DNA of 64,000 nucleotides from Marinococcus luteus (GCF_900106595.1 NZ_FNNC01000007.1:62001-126000); one strand, 5' to 3'. Positions 17,445 through 25,910 are shown, counted from the first letter of the stretch. The notes: generated by a model from the sequence alone, not told the origin. Numbers and translations are program-made.

Positions 17445-17469
17445 GTTTAAAACATAAACAGAAGGGAAA
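17445..17469 (+). promoter_or_regulatory. sigma-B-like promoter of first DUF2254 gene
   Basis: GTTTAA (17445-17450), 13-bp spacer and GGGAAA (17464-17469) match the sigma-B consensus GTTTAA-N12-14-GGGWAW in full. It lies 54 bp before the start codon. Confidence 0.6.
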
Positions 17470-17523
17470 TCGGTAGAGGGATTTACATACGTATTTCTGG
17501 TTCGTATAGAGAGGGTGAATTTA

Positions 17524-18957
17524 TTGAAAAATGCTATTCGACGCATGCTGCCCAAGAAAATCCGGCAGCTGATGAGCATGTCTTACCGCCAGCAGTGGTA
17601 TGAAATACGCTCGAGCTTATGGGTGCTTCCAGCTATTTATATTATGCTAGCGGCCGTCCTTTCCGTTGTAGCTTATTGGGCGGAGTTTGGCCTGCAGCCG
17701 GCATTCAACTCGCTGCCGGTATTTTCCACGGAATACAGCCTGGCGCAGACGATGTACAGCACGATGCTCTCCGGAGTACTTACCTTGAACGCTTTTACAT
17801 TTAACTCGATTCTCGTAGTGCTTACGAGCTTCTCGGGCCAGTTTACTCCAAGGGTGCTTTTTAACTTTATTGCTGACCGAAAAACCCAGCACTCGATCGG
17901 GATCTTTAATTTATGTTTCTTTTTCCTGCTGTTTGTATTCTTCTTCCTTGATTCAAGCATGAGTGAATACGTGATTTTCCCTATCTCCGGCGTGGTAGTG
18001 ACTTCTATTTCTGTCATTAATTTTATTTTGTTTATCAATCATGCTACGAGATGGATGCAGGTATCAAGCATTACAACTTCCATGAAAGAAGAATCGCAGC
18101 TGCGTATTTTGAATACGCTCGTGTACGACCTTGAGCCGTACCGTCCGGATGATCCGAATCGGGTTTTCCGGGAGAAAACAAATGGCGAGGCCCATGTAGT
18201 AGCCAGTGAACGAACCGGCTTTCTGCAGGTGGTGGATTTTGGCAAGCTGATACGCGAAGCCAGAAAAGACGGGATCGTTATTCAAATGGAGCGTCGTGTC
18301 GGGGATTTTGTAATGGAAGGGATTACGTTATTTAAATACTGGAAAACGGACAGCAGCGCGGACATGCCGATCAATGAACAGAAATTCCGCCAGTTTTTGT
18401 ACCTGGGACACAGCAAAACGGAAGTGCAGGATTTGGAATTCGGTATTCGGAAATTGACCGAAATTGCGATCAAGTCGATTGGAAACGATGAACCCATGAC
18501 CGCCCAGGACGCTATTTACCAGTTAACGGACCTGCTGTTTTCGATTTCTAAAGTTACAAAATTCACCCCGTATTTAACAGACGAAGATGAAACGCTTCGT
18601 TTGATTATGCTGGATGAAGAATTCTCTTTTTATGTATACTCCGCCTTCAGTCATATCGCCTCGTACTCTGAGAATGACCCGGTTGTTACCAACAGCCTGC
18701 TTGAGGCACTGGTGATTTTATCAAAAGCGTTAAACACGAAAGATAAAAACTGCTGCTGGCATTACGGGAAAGTAATTGCACGCGGATTTACCGGCCAGTT
18801 TAAATATGATTACGACCAGGTGAAATTTGTGAACAATATTGAAGCTCTTGCAGAAAACTCGGAGGACAAGGAACCGTTTCAGAGCTTTGTGCGCGATTTC
18901 ATTGACCGAGGCGTTATTCAGGAAAAACATATTCCGGCACGTCAGTATAAAGATTAA
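17524..18957 (+). CDS. DUF2254 membrane protein, paralog 1
   Basis: The 477-residue protein has about four hydrophobic helices in its first 165 residues (LWVLPAIYIMLAAVLSVVAY; a segment near TYSTMLSG-type residues; IFNLCFFFLLFVFFF; VVVTSISVINFILFI) and a large cytosolic C-domain. That domain contains IRKLTEIAIKSIGNDEPMTA and DKNCCWHYGK. The family is DUF2254; its function is unknown. A TTG start at 17524 is preferred to the GTG at 17515 because AGAGGGTGA is then correctly placed, and the paralog at 45574 has the same arrangement. The sigma-B-like promoter suggests stress induction. Confidence 0.85.
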   Translation: MKNAIRRMLPKKIRQLMSMSYRQQWYEIRSSLWVLPAIYIMLAAVLSVVAYWAEFGLQPAFNSLPVFSTEYSLAQTMYSTMLSGVLTLNAFTFNSILVVLTSFSGQFTPRVLFNFIADRKTQHSIGIFNLCFFFLLFVFFFLDSSMSEYVIFPISGVVVTSISVINFILFINHATRWMQVSSITTSMKEESQLRILNTLVYDLEPYRPDDPNRVFREKTNGEAHVVASERTGFLQVVDFGKLIREARKDGIVIQMERRVGDFVMEGITLFKYWKTDSSADMPINEQKFRQFLYLGHSKTEVQDLEFGIRKLTEIAIKSIGNDEPMTAQDAIYQLTDLLFSISKVTKFTPYLTDEDETLRLIMLDEEFSFYVYSAFSHIASYSENDPVVTNSLLEALVILSKALNTKDKNCCWHYGKVIARGFTGQFKYDYDQVKFVNNIEALAENSEDKEPFQSFVRDFIDRGVIQEKHIPARQYKD

Positions 18958-18985
18958 AAAAAGCAGCCCGCGGGCTGCTTTTTTT
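18955..18985. terminator. bidirectional terminator between DUF2254 gene and NSS carrier
   Basis: AAAAAAGCAGCCCG pairs with CGGGCTGCTTTTTT with essentially no loop; A and T tracts flank it. Confidence 0.85.
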
Positions 18986-20336
18986 AGGATCCTGTGAATA
19001 ATCCGATAAGAGAGTTAATGAATACGATAATAATTGCTACTGGAGCGATGTAGCGAATGACGGTAAACCACATGAGGAATACACCATTTCCCATAGCGGA
19101 TCCCCTCATTACTTCATCCCGCAGGTCTGCTTTCTTAATTTTTAATGGAAGAAACAGAGATACGATCAGTGCCCCGAGGGGAAGAAGGAAGTTACTTGTC
19201 AGAATGTCAATGGAATCAAAGAAAGTGTTGCCAAAAATAAGCCAGTCAGATAGCAGCCCGTACGACAGGTTCGATGGAATGCCGAGGATGAAAATCAGAA
19301 TACCGACAACCCAGGCTGTGCGTCCGCGGCTGTCCGGGCGCTTGTAAGACACGGAGGAAACGATAATCTCGAGCAGTGAAAATGCCGAAGTTAATGTTGC
19401 GAACACAAGCAGGAGCATAAACAGCGTAAAGAACAGTGAACCAAGTGCAAGCTGCTCAAACACGGCCGGCAGTACAATGAAAATCAAATTAGGGCCGGCG
19501 TCCGGCGGTATATCAAAAGCGAACACTCCCGGGAAAATAGCAAGCCCGGAAAGCAGCGAAATAATAATCGTCAATACGACAATGGAAAACGCTGAGTTGA
19601 TCAGGCTTTTTTCTTTCGGAAGGTAGGAGCTGTATGTAGCCATTACAGAGTTACCGAGGCTGAGCGAGAAAAACGCCTGGCCGAGTGCGAATAAAATCGT
19701 GGTGCCTGTGACTGCACTGAAATCCGGCTGCAAAAAGAAAGCAATACCCTCACCGGCGCCTTCAAGGGTAAGCGAACGGATTACAATCACAATAAATAGA
19801 ATAAACAGTGTGGGCATCATCCAGTTGGTCGTCCGTTCGATACCTTTACGCACGCCCCCCTGTACGACAAGAATCGTAATCAGCATGAAGGCAAGATGGG
19901 CGATGCCTACTTCCCAGGGATTGGAAATAATCGAGCCAAACAGGGCTCCGTAATCTGTCCCTTCACTTGCAAGACCTCCAAGGCTCCGGACAAAGTAAAT
20001 AATAATCCATCCGCCGACAACGGAATAAAAAGATAAAATTAAAATAGCACAGATCATGCCTATGATACCGTTAAAAAACCAGGGAGTATTTGGAGCAATA
20101 GTTTTATAGGCGGGGACCGGTGGCTTCTGGGTACGGCGCCCGACCACAAATTCGGCTATTAATAAAGCGGTCCCGAGAATGAGCGTAAAAGCAACAAAAA
20201 TCAGAAAAAAAGCTCCGCCGCCGCTTGTTCCTGCGACATATGGGAGACGCCAGACAGCGCCCAGGCCAATGGCGGAGCCGGCTGCTGCTAATACGAACCC
20301 AAGCCTCGTTCCCCACTGCTCGCGTGGTTGGCTCAT
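18984..20336 (-). CDS. neurotransmitter:sodium symporter (NSS) family carrier
   Basis: The 450-residue, about 11-12-helix protein begins with WGTRLGFVLAAAGSAIGLG and VWRLPYVAGTSGGGAF, the NSS helix-1 region that binds Na+ and substrate (as in LeuT). Further family segments: FFSLSLGNSVMATYSSYL and the unwound helix-6 region. It probably imports an amino acid with Na+. AAGGAGGAACC precedes the ATG. No small MetS-type partner gene is found next to it. B. subtilis YocR/YhdH are the likely relatives. Confidence 0.93.
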   Translation of the reverse strand: MSQPREQWGTRLGFVLAAAGSAIGLGAVWRLPYVAGTSGGGAFFLIFVAFTLILGTALLIAEFVVGRRTQKPPVPAYKTIAPNTPWFFNGIIGMICAILILSFYSVVGGWIIIYFVRSLGGLASEGTDYGALFGSIISNPWEVGIAHLAFMLITILVVQGGVRKGIERTTNWMMPTLFILFIVIVIRSLTLEGAGEGIAFFLQPDFSAVTGTTILFALGQAFFSLSLGNSVMATYSSYLPKEKSLINSAFSIVVLTIIISLLSGLAIFPGVFAFDIPPDAGPNLIFIVLPAVFEQLALGSLFFTLFMLLLVFATLTSAFSLLEIIVSSVSYKRPDSRGRTAWVVGILIFILGIPSNLSYGLLSDWLIFGNTFFDSIDILTSNFLLPLGALIVSLFLPLKIKKADLRDEVMRGSAMGNGVFLMWFTVIRYIAPVAIIIVFINSLIGLFTGS

Positions 20337-20422
20337 AGTAGGTTCCTCCTTAAAATTAATTTATTCCTTTAAAGTACCGAACATGCGGGACTTTTGTCAA
20401 GAAGAGGCCGTGAGTTTATCGA

Positions 20423-20451
20423 TTGCCGAATACCGAAAATAATGCTATAAT
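20423..20451 (+). promoter_or_regulatory. sigma-A promoter of yugI
   Basis: TTGCCG (20423-20428), 17-bp spacer, TATAAT (20446-20451). Confidence 0.75.
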
Positions 20452-20486
20452 TTGAAAGTTAATAAAAAGTTATAGGAGTTGTTTGA

Positions 20487-20918
20487 ATGTCAGTACAGCA
20501 ATATGAAGTAGGCGCAATCGTCGAGGGGAAAGTAACGGGGATTAAACCATTCGGCGCGTTCGTTGCGCTCGACGGAAATAAACAAGGATTGGTTCACATT
20601 TCTGAAATTGCCCACGGCTACGTGAAAGATATTAACGAAGCACTGTCAGTAGGCGATGAAGTTAAAGTGAAAATCAAATCCGTCGATCAGGAATCAGGAA
20701 AGATTTCTCTTTCTATCCGGGATACCCTTCCGGCACCGGAAAAAAGCGAAAGCCGTCCGCAGAGCCAGGCACCGCGTCAAAGCAAAAGCAGCGGCCGTCC
20801 AGCCCAGCAGAGTAATAACGATACCCAGGGGTTTAATACTCTTGAAGATAAATTAAAAGACTGGCTGAAGCAATCCAATGAAATTCAGGCAGATCTGAAT
20901 AAACGGGTACGGAAATAA
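20487..20918 (+). CDS. yugI: S1 RNA-binding domain protein (YugI, general stress protein 13)
   Basis: The 143-residue cytosolic protein has one S1 domain at residues 6-75 (GAIVEGKVTGIKPFGAFVAL, LVHISEIAHGYVKDI, GDEVKVKIKSVD, KISLSIRD). A Ser/Gln/Arg-rich linker (78-115) and a short charged C-terminal helix follow. It is a ribosome/RNA-associated protein in related bacilli. ATAGGAGTTGTTTGA precedes the ATG. Own promoter and terminator. The order yugG-yugH-yugI-pgi resembles B. subtilis, interrupted here by the DUF2254 and NSS genes. Confidence 0.92.
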   Translation: MSVQQYEVGAIVEGKVTGIKPFGAFVALDGNKQGLVHISEIAHGYVKDINEALSVGDEVKVKIKSVDQESGKISLSIRDTLPAPEKSESRPQSQAPRQSKSSGRPAQQSNNDTQGFNTLEDKLKDWLKQSNEIQADLNKRVRK

Positions 20919-20932
20919 GCATTCCTGCTTTA

Positions 20933-20962
20933 AAACCGTCGCTTTCGAGCGGCGGTTTTTTT
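20933..20962 (+). terminator. intrinsic terminator after yugI
   Basis: AACCGTCGCT pairs with AGCGGCGGTT around a TTCG loop, followed by T run. Confidence 0.87.
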
Positions 20963-20999
20963 ATACAGTTGAAACGGGTACAGGTACTTGAAGAACGTT

Positions 21000-21028
21000 T
21001 TGCGGGTGCCCCGGTTTTTCTTTATAAT
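21000..21028 (+). promoter_or_regulatory. sigma-A promoter of pgi
   Basis: TTGCGG (21000-21005), 17-bp spacer, TATAAT (21023-21028). Confidence 0.72.
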
Positions 21029-21085
21029 AGAGAAGGGCTATAGAGGCGGAGAAAGTAAAACATATTTTAGGGAGGCAGTAATAAT

Positions 21086-22444
21086 ATGGCAAAGCAAATT
21101 GAAGTGAACAGCAAAAATATTTCTCAGGAAATATCAGAGCATGAGATCGAGCAGCTGCAGCCGATGGTGGAAACGGCGCATCGCATGATTCATGAAAAAA
21201 CCGGTGCCGGTTCGGAATATCTCGGATGGGTTGATCTTCCGGATACATACGACAAAGAGGAATTTTCACGGATTCGACAGGCGGCGGAAAAAATTAAAAA
21301 GGATTCAGACGTGCTGATCGTGATCGGTATTGGGGGGTCCTACCTCGGTGCGAAAGCGGCCATTGACAGCTTGAGCCATTCGTTCCGCAACCAGCTCGAC
21401 GGCTCTAAGCGGAACGGCCCGGAAATTTATTTCGCCGGCCATCAGATCAGTCAGCGCTATATGCATGACCTTCTTGAAATGGTGGAAGGCAAGGACGTTT
21501 CAGTGAACGTCATTTCAAAGTCCGGTACTACAACAGAACCGGCTCTGGCGTTCCGGGTGTTCCGGGACTGGCTCGAGAACAAATACGGGGCAGAGGAAGC
21601 GGCTTCAAGAATATACGCTACGACGGACAAAAGCAAAGGTGCTTTAAAAACGCTGGCTGATGAAAAGGGCTATGAAACATTTGTCGTCCCGGATGACGTC
21701 GGCGGCCGTTATTCCGTTCTTACAGCTGTAGGCCTCCTTCCGATTGCAGCGGCAGGCCTGGATGTGGAAAAAATGATGGACGGGGCAGCTGCCGCCATGG
21801 AAGCGGGCAAGCTTCAGAGCGTAAAGGAAAATTCGGCCTATCGTTACGCTGCTATCCGCTACGCCGCGTATCAGAAGGGTAAAGCCATTGAACTGCTGGT
21901 GAACTATGAGCCGCACATGCACTTTGTGTCTGAATGGTGGAAGCAGCTGTACGGGGAAAGCGAAGGCAAAGACGGCAAAGGATTGTTCCCGGCTGCAGTC
22001 GATTTTTCCACGGATTTGCATTCGATGGGGCAGTATATCCAGGAAGGCCGGCGTCATTTGCTCGAAACAGTGCTTCATATTCAGGACGCAGGGAGCGCTC
22101 TGGAGTTGAAAAACACCGATGATGACCTGGACGGCTTAAATTATCTCTCTGGGGAAACGATGGGCTTCGTCAACGAAAAGGCGTTTGAAGGAACGCTTCT
22201 CGCACATACTGACGGCGGCGTGCCAAATATTATTATTGATATTCCGGAATGGAATGAATACTATTTCGGATACCTTGTTTATTTCTTTGAAAAAGCGTGT
22301 GCTGTGAGTGGTTATATGCTCGGCGTCAATCCATTTGACCAGCCGGGCGTGGAGGCGTATAAAAAGAACATGTTTGCGCTTCTCGGCAAACCGGGATTTG
22401 AAGAACGACAGACAGCGCTTGAAACGCGCCTGAATGAAGAGTAA
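21086..22444 (+). CDS. pgi: glucose-6-phosphate isomerase
   Basis: Pgi interconverts glucose-6-P and fructose-6-P in glycolysis. The 452-residue length is that of the short Gram-positive type. Visible: [18 protein letters not shown] near residue 77, [15 protein letters not shown] near 145 (sugar-phosphate site), [19 protein letters not shown] near 206, and the catalytic Glu region [24 protein letters not shown] precedes the ATG. Monocistronic with clear promoter and terminator. Confidence 0.97.
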   Translation: MAKQIEVNSKNISQEISEHEIEQLQPMVETAHRMIHEKTGAGSEYLGWVDLPDTYDKEEFSRIRQAAEKIKKDSDVLIVIGIGGSYLGAKAAIDSLSHSFRNQLDGSKRNGPEIYFAGHQISQRYMHDLLEMVEGKDVSVNVISKSGTTTEPALAFRVFRDWLENKYGAEEAASRIYATTDKSKGALKTLADEKGYETFVVPDDVGGRYSVLTAVGLLPIAAAGLDVEKMMDGAAAAMEAGKLQSVKENSAYRYAAIRYAAYQKGKAIELLVNYEPHMHFVSEWWKQLYGESEGKDGKGLFPAAVDFSTDLHSMGQYIQEGRRHLLETVLHIQDAGSALELKNTDDDLDGLNYLSGETMGFVNEKAFEGTLLAHTDGGVPNIIIDIPEWNEYYFGYLVYFFEKACAVSGYMLGVNPFDQPGVEAYKKNMFALLGKPGFEERQTALETRLNEE

Positions 22445-22454
22445 GCAGAAAATC

Positions 22455-22483
22455 GGCCTGCCCGCCGGCAGGCCGTCTTTTTT
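22455..22483 (+). terminator. intrinsic terminator after pgi
   Basis: GGCCTGCC pairs with GGCAGGCC around CGCC, then GTCTTTTTT. Confidence 0.87.
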
Positions 22484-22513
22484 ACAGAGTTACATAAAAA
22501 CATAAAAAAGGAC

Positions 22514-22542
22514 TTGTCAGACAGAGACAGACAAGGTACAAT
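22514..22542 (+). promoter_or_regulatory. promoter of tRNA-Ala
   Basis: TTGTCA (22514-22519), 17-bp spacer, TACAAT (22537-22542), 36 bp before the mature tRNA 5' end. Confidence 0.75.
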
Positions 22543-22578
22543 ATTTTTTGTCGGCTGATATTTTACCGGCAAAAATAT

Positions 22579-22654
22579 GGGGCCTTAGCTCAGCCGGGAG
22601 AGCGCTTGGCTGGCAGCCAAGAGGTCAGCGGTTCGATCCCGCTAGGCTCCACCA
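22579..22654 (+). tRNA. tRNA-Ala (anticodon GGC)
   Basis: The 76-nt cloverleaf has acceptor arms GGGGCCT/AGGCTCC, D stem GCTC/GAGC, anticodon stem CTTGG/CCAAG with loop CTGGCAG (anticodon GGC, reading GCC), T arm AGCGG-TTCGATC-CCGCT and an encoded ACCA end. It is a solitary tRNA gene with its own promoter and terminator. Confidence 0.97.
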
Positions 22655-22667
22655 TACATACTATGCC

Positions 22668-22712
22668 AACGACACCGATTTGAGGATTACTTCTCACATC
22701 GGTGTCGTTTTG
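22668..22712 (+). terminator. terminator hairpin of tRNA-Ala
   Basis: AACGACACCGAT (22668-22679) pairs perfectly with ATCGGTGTCGTT (22698-22709), followed by TTG. The sequence block 22654-22712 is echoed at 22799-22859. Confidence 0.75.
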
Positions 22713-22755
22713 TATTAGCGTACAAAAGTATATGTGCTTTTTTTAGTTAAAAAAC

Positions 22756-22859
22756 TTGCCGTTTAAAACCAGGTGAGGTATTATATATTCATTCCAAGAT
22801 ACATACCACGCCAACGACGCCGGTTTGAGGGACTCTCCTCGGCCCGGCGTCGTTCTTTG
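22756..22859 (+). ncRNA. promoter-terminator unit with no gene: small RNA or relic tRNA locus
   Basis: TTGCCG (22756-22761), 17-bp spacer and TATTAT (22779-22784) form a good promoter. Only about 7 nt after the expected start comes a second copy of the tRNA-Ala trailer: ATACATACC-CGCC-AACGACGCCGG...CCGGCGTCGTT, then CTTTGTTT. The stem differs from the first copy by paired changes, so base pairing is kept. A transcript of roughly 65-70 nt would result. Either it is a small RNA or what remains after a duplicated tRNA gene was lost. Confidence 0.45.
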
Positions 22860-22894
22860 TTTCGACAGTAGGTGTGTAGGCTGACAGTGACGGC

Positions 22895-23059
22895 CTATTT
22901 ATAGTAGAGATTTTCGTTGGATAACGGAATTGAGGCATGGCATTTTTCACACGGCTGTTCGTTTCCGGAAACATTGGAGTCGGCGCTTAACGTTTCAGGC
23001 GGCATTTGAATGGAGGCCGTGTTTTCGTGTCCACATTCCGGGCATTTCACCATTAACAT
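22895..23059 (-). CDS. 54-residue zinc-ribbon-like protein
   Basis: ATG at 23059 (second Met two codons later) opens a 54-residue frame with KCPECGHENTA at residues 5-15 and QPCEKCHASI at 35-44. The two CxxC pairs are a typical four-cysteine zinc ribbon. GTGAGGTGA lies 8 nt before the first ATG. Function unknown. It is divergent from the SGNH hydrolase gene and ends 36 bp from the orphan terminator unit. Confidence 0.8.
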   Translation of the reverse strand: MLMVKCPECGHENTASIQMPPETLSADSNVSGNEQPCEKCHASIPLSNENLYYK

Positions 23060-23238
23060 TGATATATTCACCTCACTTTTTATAATGGTTTTCCCGTCCG
23101 TCTGAGGGTTATAACTGCTATTGTAAGAAAAAGGTGATAAATGAGAAGAACTGATTCTTTGGACCTTGTGGGAGGCCGCTGGGGTGTATTATGCTATGAG
23201 CAATTCTCTATCGAAAATGACAAAAGGAGTTATAATAG

Positions 23239-24051
23239 ATGAGAAAAAGGTTTATACTTCTGCTCACAGCAGTTGCAGCTGGAGGTTTTTGGATAATGGT
23301 TTCCTCCAACGGGCCTTTCCAGGGAAACAATGAAAGAACTAAAATACCGGAAGAGGACCTTTCAGAACTGGAAGAGATGAACATTTATTCATTTCTGCAG
23401 CACCGCCTGGATACATATCATGTGTCTACTGTAGAAGTGTTTGGATCAAGTGTAGCTGCCGGCACCGGCTCGGATCGTTACAGCGAATCATGGGCCGGCC
23501 GGCTGGGGGAGAAACTGCATGGCATTACGGATGACACGCAGCACGTAGAGCTGAACAATTATGGAGTAAACGGCTATTCTTCGGAGGATATGCTTGAGCG
23601 GGGAGTGATCGATGCCGAGCTTTCTGAAGAAGCGGATCTTGTGATTATTGAGACAGGGATATTAAACGATTTTTACCGGGGTATTCCGGCCGCTCAAAGT
23701 ATTGATAATATCCATCAGTTGCTTCGGGCAGTGAAAACGAAAGCGCCTGACGCCGTAGTATTGGTGATGAATCCTAATCCGGCGATTACCTATGAAAACA
23801 CGGAGCCGGAGATGGATGCCGAATACCAGCAGTTTGCAGATCAGCTCACAGAAGAATTTGAGCGCGTTGAAGGAGTCTTGTTTATAGATGCCTCTGTGCC
23901 TTTTCACGAGAAAGCAGAGAACGCCCGGCAGATGGAAAAGTACATTGGGGACGGCATTCACCCAAACAGCAAAGGCTACCGGCTCTGGTATGAGCACATG
24001 GATGCGTATTTTGAGCAGACACCCGTTCAGCAGGCAGAAGATTCCCGTTAA
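23239..24051 (+). CDS. secreted or anchored SGNH/GDSL hydrolase
   Basis: The 270-residue protein starts with a positively charged, hydrophobic signal/anchor (residues 1-25). SGNH blocks follow: the nucleophile Ser in VFGSSVAAGTGSD near residue 70, Gly in NNYGVNGYSSEDM near 110, Asn in ETGILNDFYRG near 141 and the Asp-His pair in GDGIHPNSKGY near 240. Members cleave acyl or acetyl esters on lipids or wall polymers. Closest to YpmR-like Bacillus lipases/esterases in layout. AAAGGAGTTATAATAG precedes the ATG. Substrate unknown; monocistronic. Confidence 0.85.
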   Translation: MRKRFILLLTAVAAGGFWIMVSSNGPFQGNNERTKIPEEDLSELEEMNIYSFLQHRLDTYHVSTVEVFGSSVAAGTGSDRYSESWAGRLGEKLHGITDDTQHVELNNYGVNGYSSEDMLERGVIDAELSEEADLVIIETGILNDFYRGIPAAQSIDNIHQLLRAVKTKAPDAVVLVMNPNPAITYENTEPEMDAEYQQFADQLTEEFERVEGVLFIDASVPFHEKAENARQMEKYIGDGIHPNSKGYRLWYEHMDAYFEQTPVQQAEDSR

Positions 24052-24078
24052 ATGATCGATGAACTGTTTTAAATAGAG

Positions 24079-24107
24079 AACGCGCTGCGCAAGCAGGGCG
24101 TTTTTTT
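24079..24107 (+). terminator. intrinsic terminator after SGNH hydrolase gene
   Basis: AACGCGCTGC pairs with GCAGGGCGTT (one mismatch) around GCAA, followed by T run. Confidence 0.8.
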
Positions 24108-24476
24108 GTAGGCCTTCCTCTAAAACTGTTTACAAATGCAATTAGTAGATTATATGGGGAAAGGCGGTGTTTGGATAATGACGGTGGCAAGCAAAAACGA
24201 AAAACCAGTCTGGAAGCAGCGGTGCTGCTCATATTTTTGCCTAAACAAAGAGATAAAAGTGCAGTAAGAGACGGGCAGCTGACAGGGTATTGCATGAATT
24301 CTCCCGCCCGTATTTAGGAGATTTTCCGGGTGCGTATAACTAGTAGGTATGTGAAGGAAGTACTGTTTTAGGAAGAATGAGAAAAAACAACTCGCGGCCG
24401 CTGGATATTAGGTAAGATAAAGGTACACACCCAACAAAAGAAAAGCATAGCCAGAAGAAACAGGAAGGGGGTTTCC
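24108..24476. other. intergenic stretch without clear features
   Basis: About 370 bp with no convincing gene. A 37-codon frame at 24154-24267 has no ribosome site and no family signature. No repeat or strong palindrome was seen. Confidence 0.5.
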
Positions 24477-24692
24477 ATGAGTTACACTGCGCACGAACTA
24501 GTTTTTAGCCAGGCCTTTAACTGCTGGAGCCGTATTTCGTACTTGTATCAGTGTGAACCGAAGATAGTAACCGTATCGATTTTCCCCTCAGCCGGCAGAA
24601 GAAGTACTCAGCTTAACGCCGATATGCTGAGCATTGAAGAGTTTTGGAAGATTTGCTACGAAAAATTTAAAGCTGATTTTTTGGAAAAATAA
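24477..24692 (+). CDS. small hypothetical protein, 71 residues
   Basis: The ATG follows GGAAGGGGGTTTCC, a strong ribosome site, which is the main support for this gene. The product is mixed hydrophobic/charged, with two cysteines in the N-half (near 15 and 26) and one in the C-half, and no signal peptide, membrane helix or recognised domain. It lies 110 bp upstream of the Ntn-hydrolase-like gene and points the same way, so a shared transcript is possible. Confidence 0.55.
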   Translation: MSYTAHELVFSQAFNCWSRISYLYQCEPKIVTVSIFPSAGRRSTQLNADMLSIEEFWKICYEKFKADFLEK

Positions 24693-24802
24693 AAGCCGTG
24701 GCTTATAAAAATTAAAAATAACGGCGCTTCCGCAAGACGTTTGTCCGTGCGCTCAGAGGGTAATTACCAATAGGTACAAGGAATGTTAGAAGAGGTGAAA
24801 GT

Positions 24803-25420
24803 ATGACTGCCGGACTATTATTAAGCGCTGTTCCACCTAAAGGGAATCCTTTTGTGATGATTGCTACGGATTCAAAAGGGGCCAGCCTCGAGGGCGGACC
24901 GGCGGATGAAAAGGCGCAGAAGGTATTTGATGCCGGAAATGCGCTGCTGGCTGTGAGTGGTGTGGCAACAGATGCCCACCGCTCCAGGCTTGTAGAGATT
25001 CTCGAATCACATAAAGCACAGCCAATTGATAAAAAAATGCAGCTGGTATATGACGAAAGCCTGTCCGTAAAAAAAGAACTTGGCTTAAATATGACTGCTG
25101 CGATTATGCAGTTTGACGAAAGAGGAAATCCTCAGGTGGCGTTCTGCTATGTGGGTACAGATGAAGGAGACCGACAGTTTAACCCATATACGTTCGACCG
25201 CCGGGTGCCGGAGGTTAATCACGCGTATTTTGGTGAGGATAAAGAAGGGGTCACCGAGTTCCGAAGAAAGCTGGACGAGAAGCTCGATAAAAAAACAATT
25301 ACTCCGGACCACGTCCGGGAGTCCGCCGGGTGGTTTATCCGGAGGGCTGCAGAAGCGTTTCCTGAAGCGGTTAATGCGAGTGTCCAGACAAGGGTAAAGG
25401 TGTTCAGGCCCGGAATGTGA
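24803..25420 (+). CDS. putative Ntn-hydrolase (proteasome/HslV-like fold)
   Basis: The 205-residue protein starts Met-Thr-Ala-Gly, so Met removal would expose an N-terminal Thr. Then come VMIATDSKGAS (Asp23) and EKAQKVFDAGNALLAVSGVA (Lys40). This order, Thr followed by Asp in a GD/TDS turn, then Lys before a hydrophobic strand and SG(V/T)A-DA, is that of proteasome beta/HslV subunits (Thr1, Asp17, Lys33), with a 5-residue longer first hairpin. Later segments (MTAAIMQFDERGNPQVAFCYVGTD) fit the next strand pair. AAGAGGTGAAAG precedes the ATG. No AAA unfoldase lies nearby. The fold call is by eye; activity is unproven. It is followed 46 bp later by a small gene on the same strand. Confidence 0.5.
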   Translation: MTAGLLLSAVPPKGNPFVMIATDSKGASLEGGPADEKAQKVFDAGNALLAVSGVATDAHRSRLVEILESHKAQPIDKKMQLVYDESLSVKKELGLNMTAAIMQFDERGNPQVAFCYVGTDEGDRQFNPYTFDRRVPEVNHAYFGEDKEGVTEFRRKLDEKLDKKTITPDHVRESAGWFIRRAAEAFPEAVNASVQTRVKVFRPGM

Positions 25421-25466
25421 ACCGGCACAGAATATATTAATACGCAATTGAAAGGGGAGAAGATCA

Positions 25467-25880
25467 ATGAGCTTTGAAAATACATTCGCTACTAAAACAC
25501 GCAAATATTTAAATATTGATGCCCAGCCCGAGCAGCAGCTGATCGATTCTACGGCGAGGGAAATCATGTATTATTTTATGGATCTTGAAGAAGAATTTAA
25601 AAATATAAACGACCGCAAGTTTCATATTGAAGCGGGCTTTCATGAAAGCTATATTAAGATCAACAAGCGAAAGCTTACTTTTGAGCTGAAGCATATTCCT
25701 TCCCACCGTATCACTATCATTCAAAAGGTGAATGGCAGTAAAGCCCATATAGATCATATCATTGCCAAGGATGATGAAGCGCGCAGTGAAGCAGACGAAA
25801 CCCCTTTCAGCCGTGATTTGATCCGCCGGTATCTGATTCAGACATTTGGAGATTCTCTCGACTTAAGTAACATTTATTGA
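25467..25880 (+). CDS. hypothetical protein downstream of Ntn-like gene
   Basis: The 137-residue protein is cytosolic, charged and predicted alpha/beta: a helical N-half (LIDSTAREIMYYFMDLEEEF), a strand-rich middle (YIKINKRKLTFELKHIP, RITIIQKV) and a C-terminal helix. AAAGGGGAGAAGATC precedes the ATG. Sharing a strand and a terminator with the Ntn-like gene suggests one transcript and perhaps a shared role. No family recognised. Confidence 0.7.
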   Translation: MSFENTFATKTRKYLNIDAQPEQQLIDSTAREIMYYFMDLEEEFKNINDRKFHIEAGFHESYIKINKRKLTFELKHIPSHRITIIQKVNGSKAHIDHIIAKDDEARSEADETPFSRDLIRRYLIQTFGDSLDLSNIY

Positions 25881-25910
25881 TGCCCTCTTCCAGAGGGTAT
25901 TTTTTATTGG
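25880..25910 (+). terminator. intrinsic terminator
   Basis: GCCCTCT pairs with AGAGGGT around TCC, followed by ATTTTTTA. Confidence 0.75.

Noticed and set aside
22654-22859. Paired similar hairpins as a CRISPR or attachment-site repeat
   Set aside because: Only two copies, each a self-complementary terminator with covarying stems; no integrase gene and no spacer structure.
24154-24267. 37-codon frame with a Cys-rich end upstream of the 71-residue gene
   Set aside because: No ribosome site and no recognisable feature; could not be supported as a gene.
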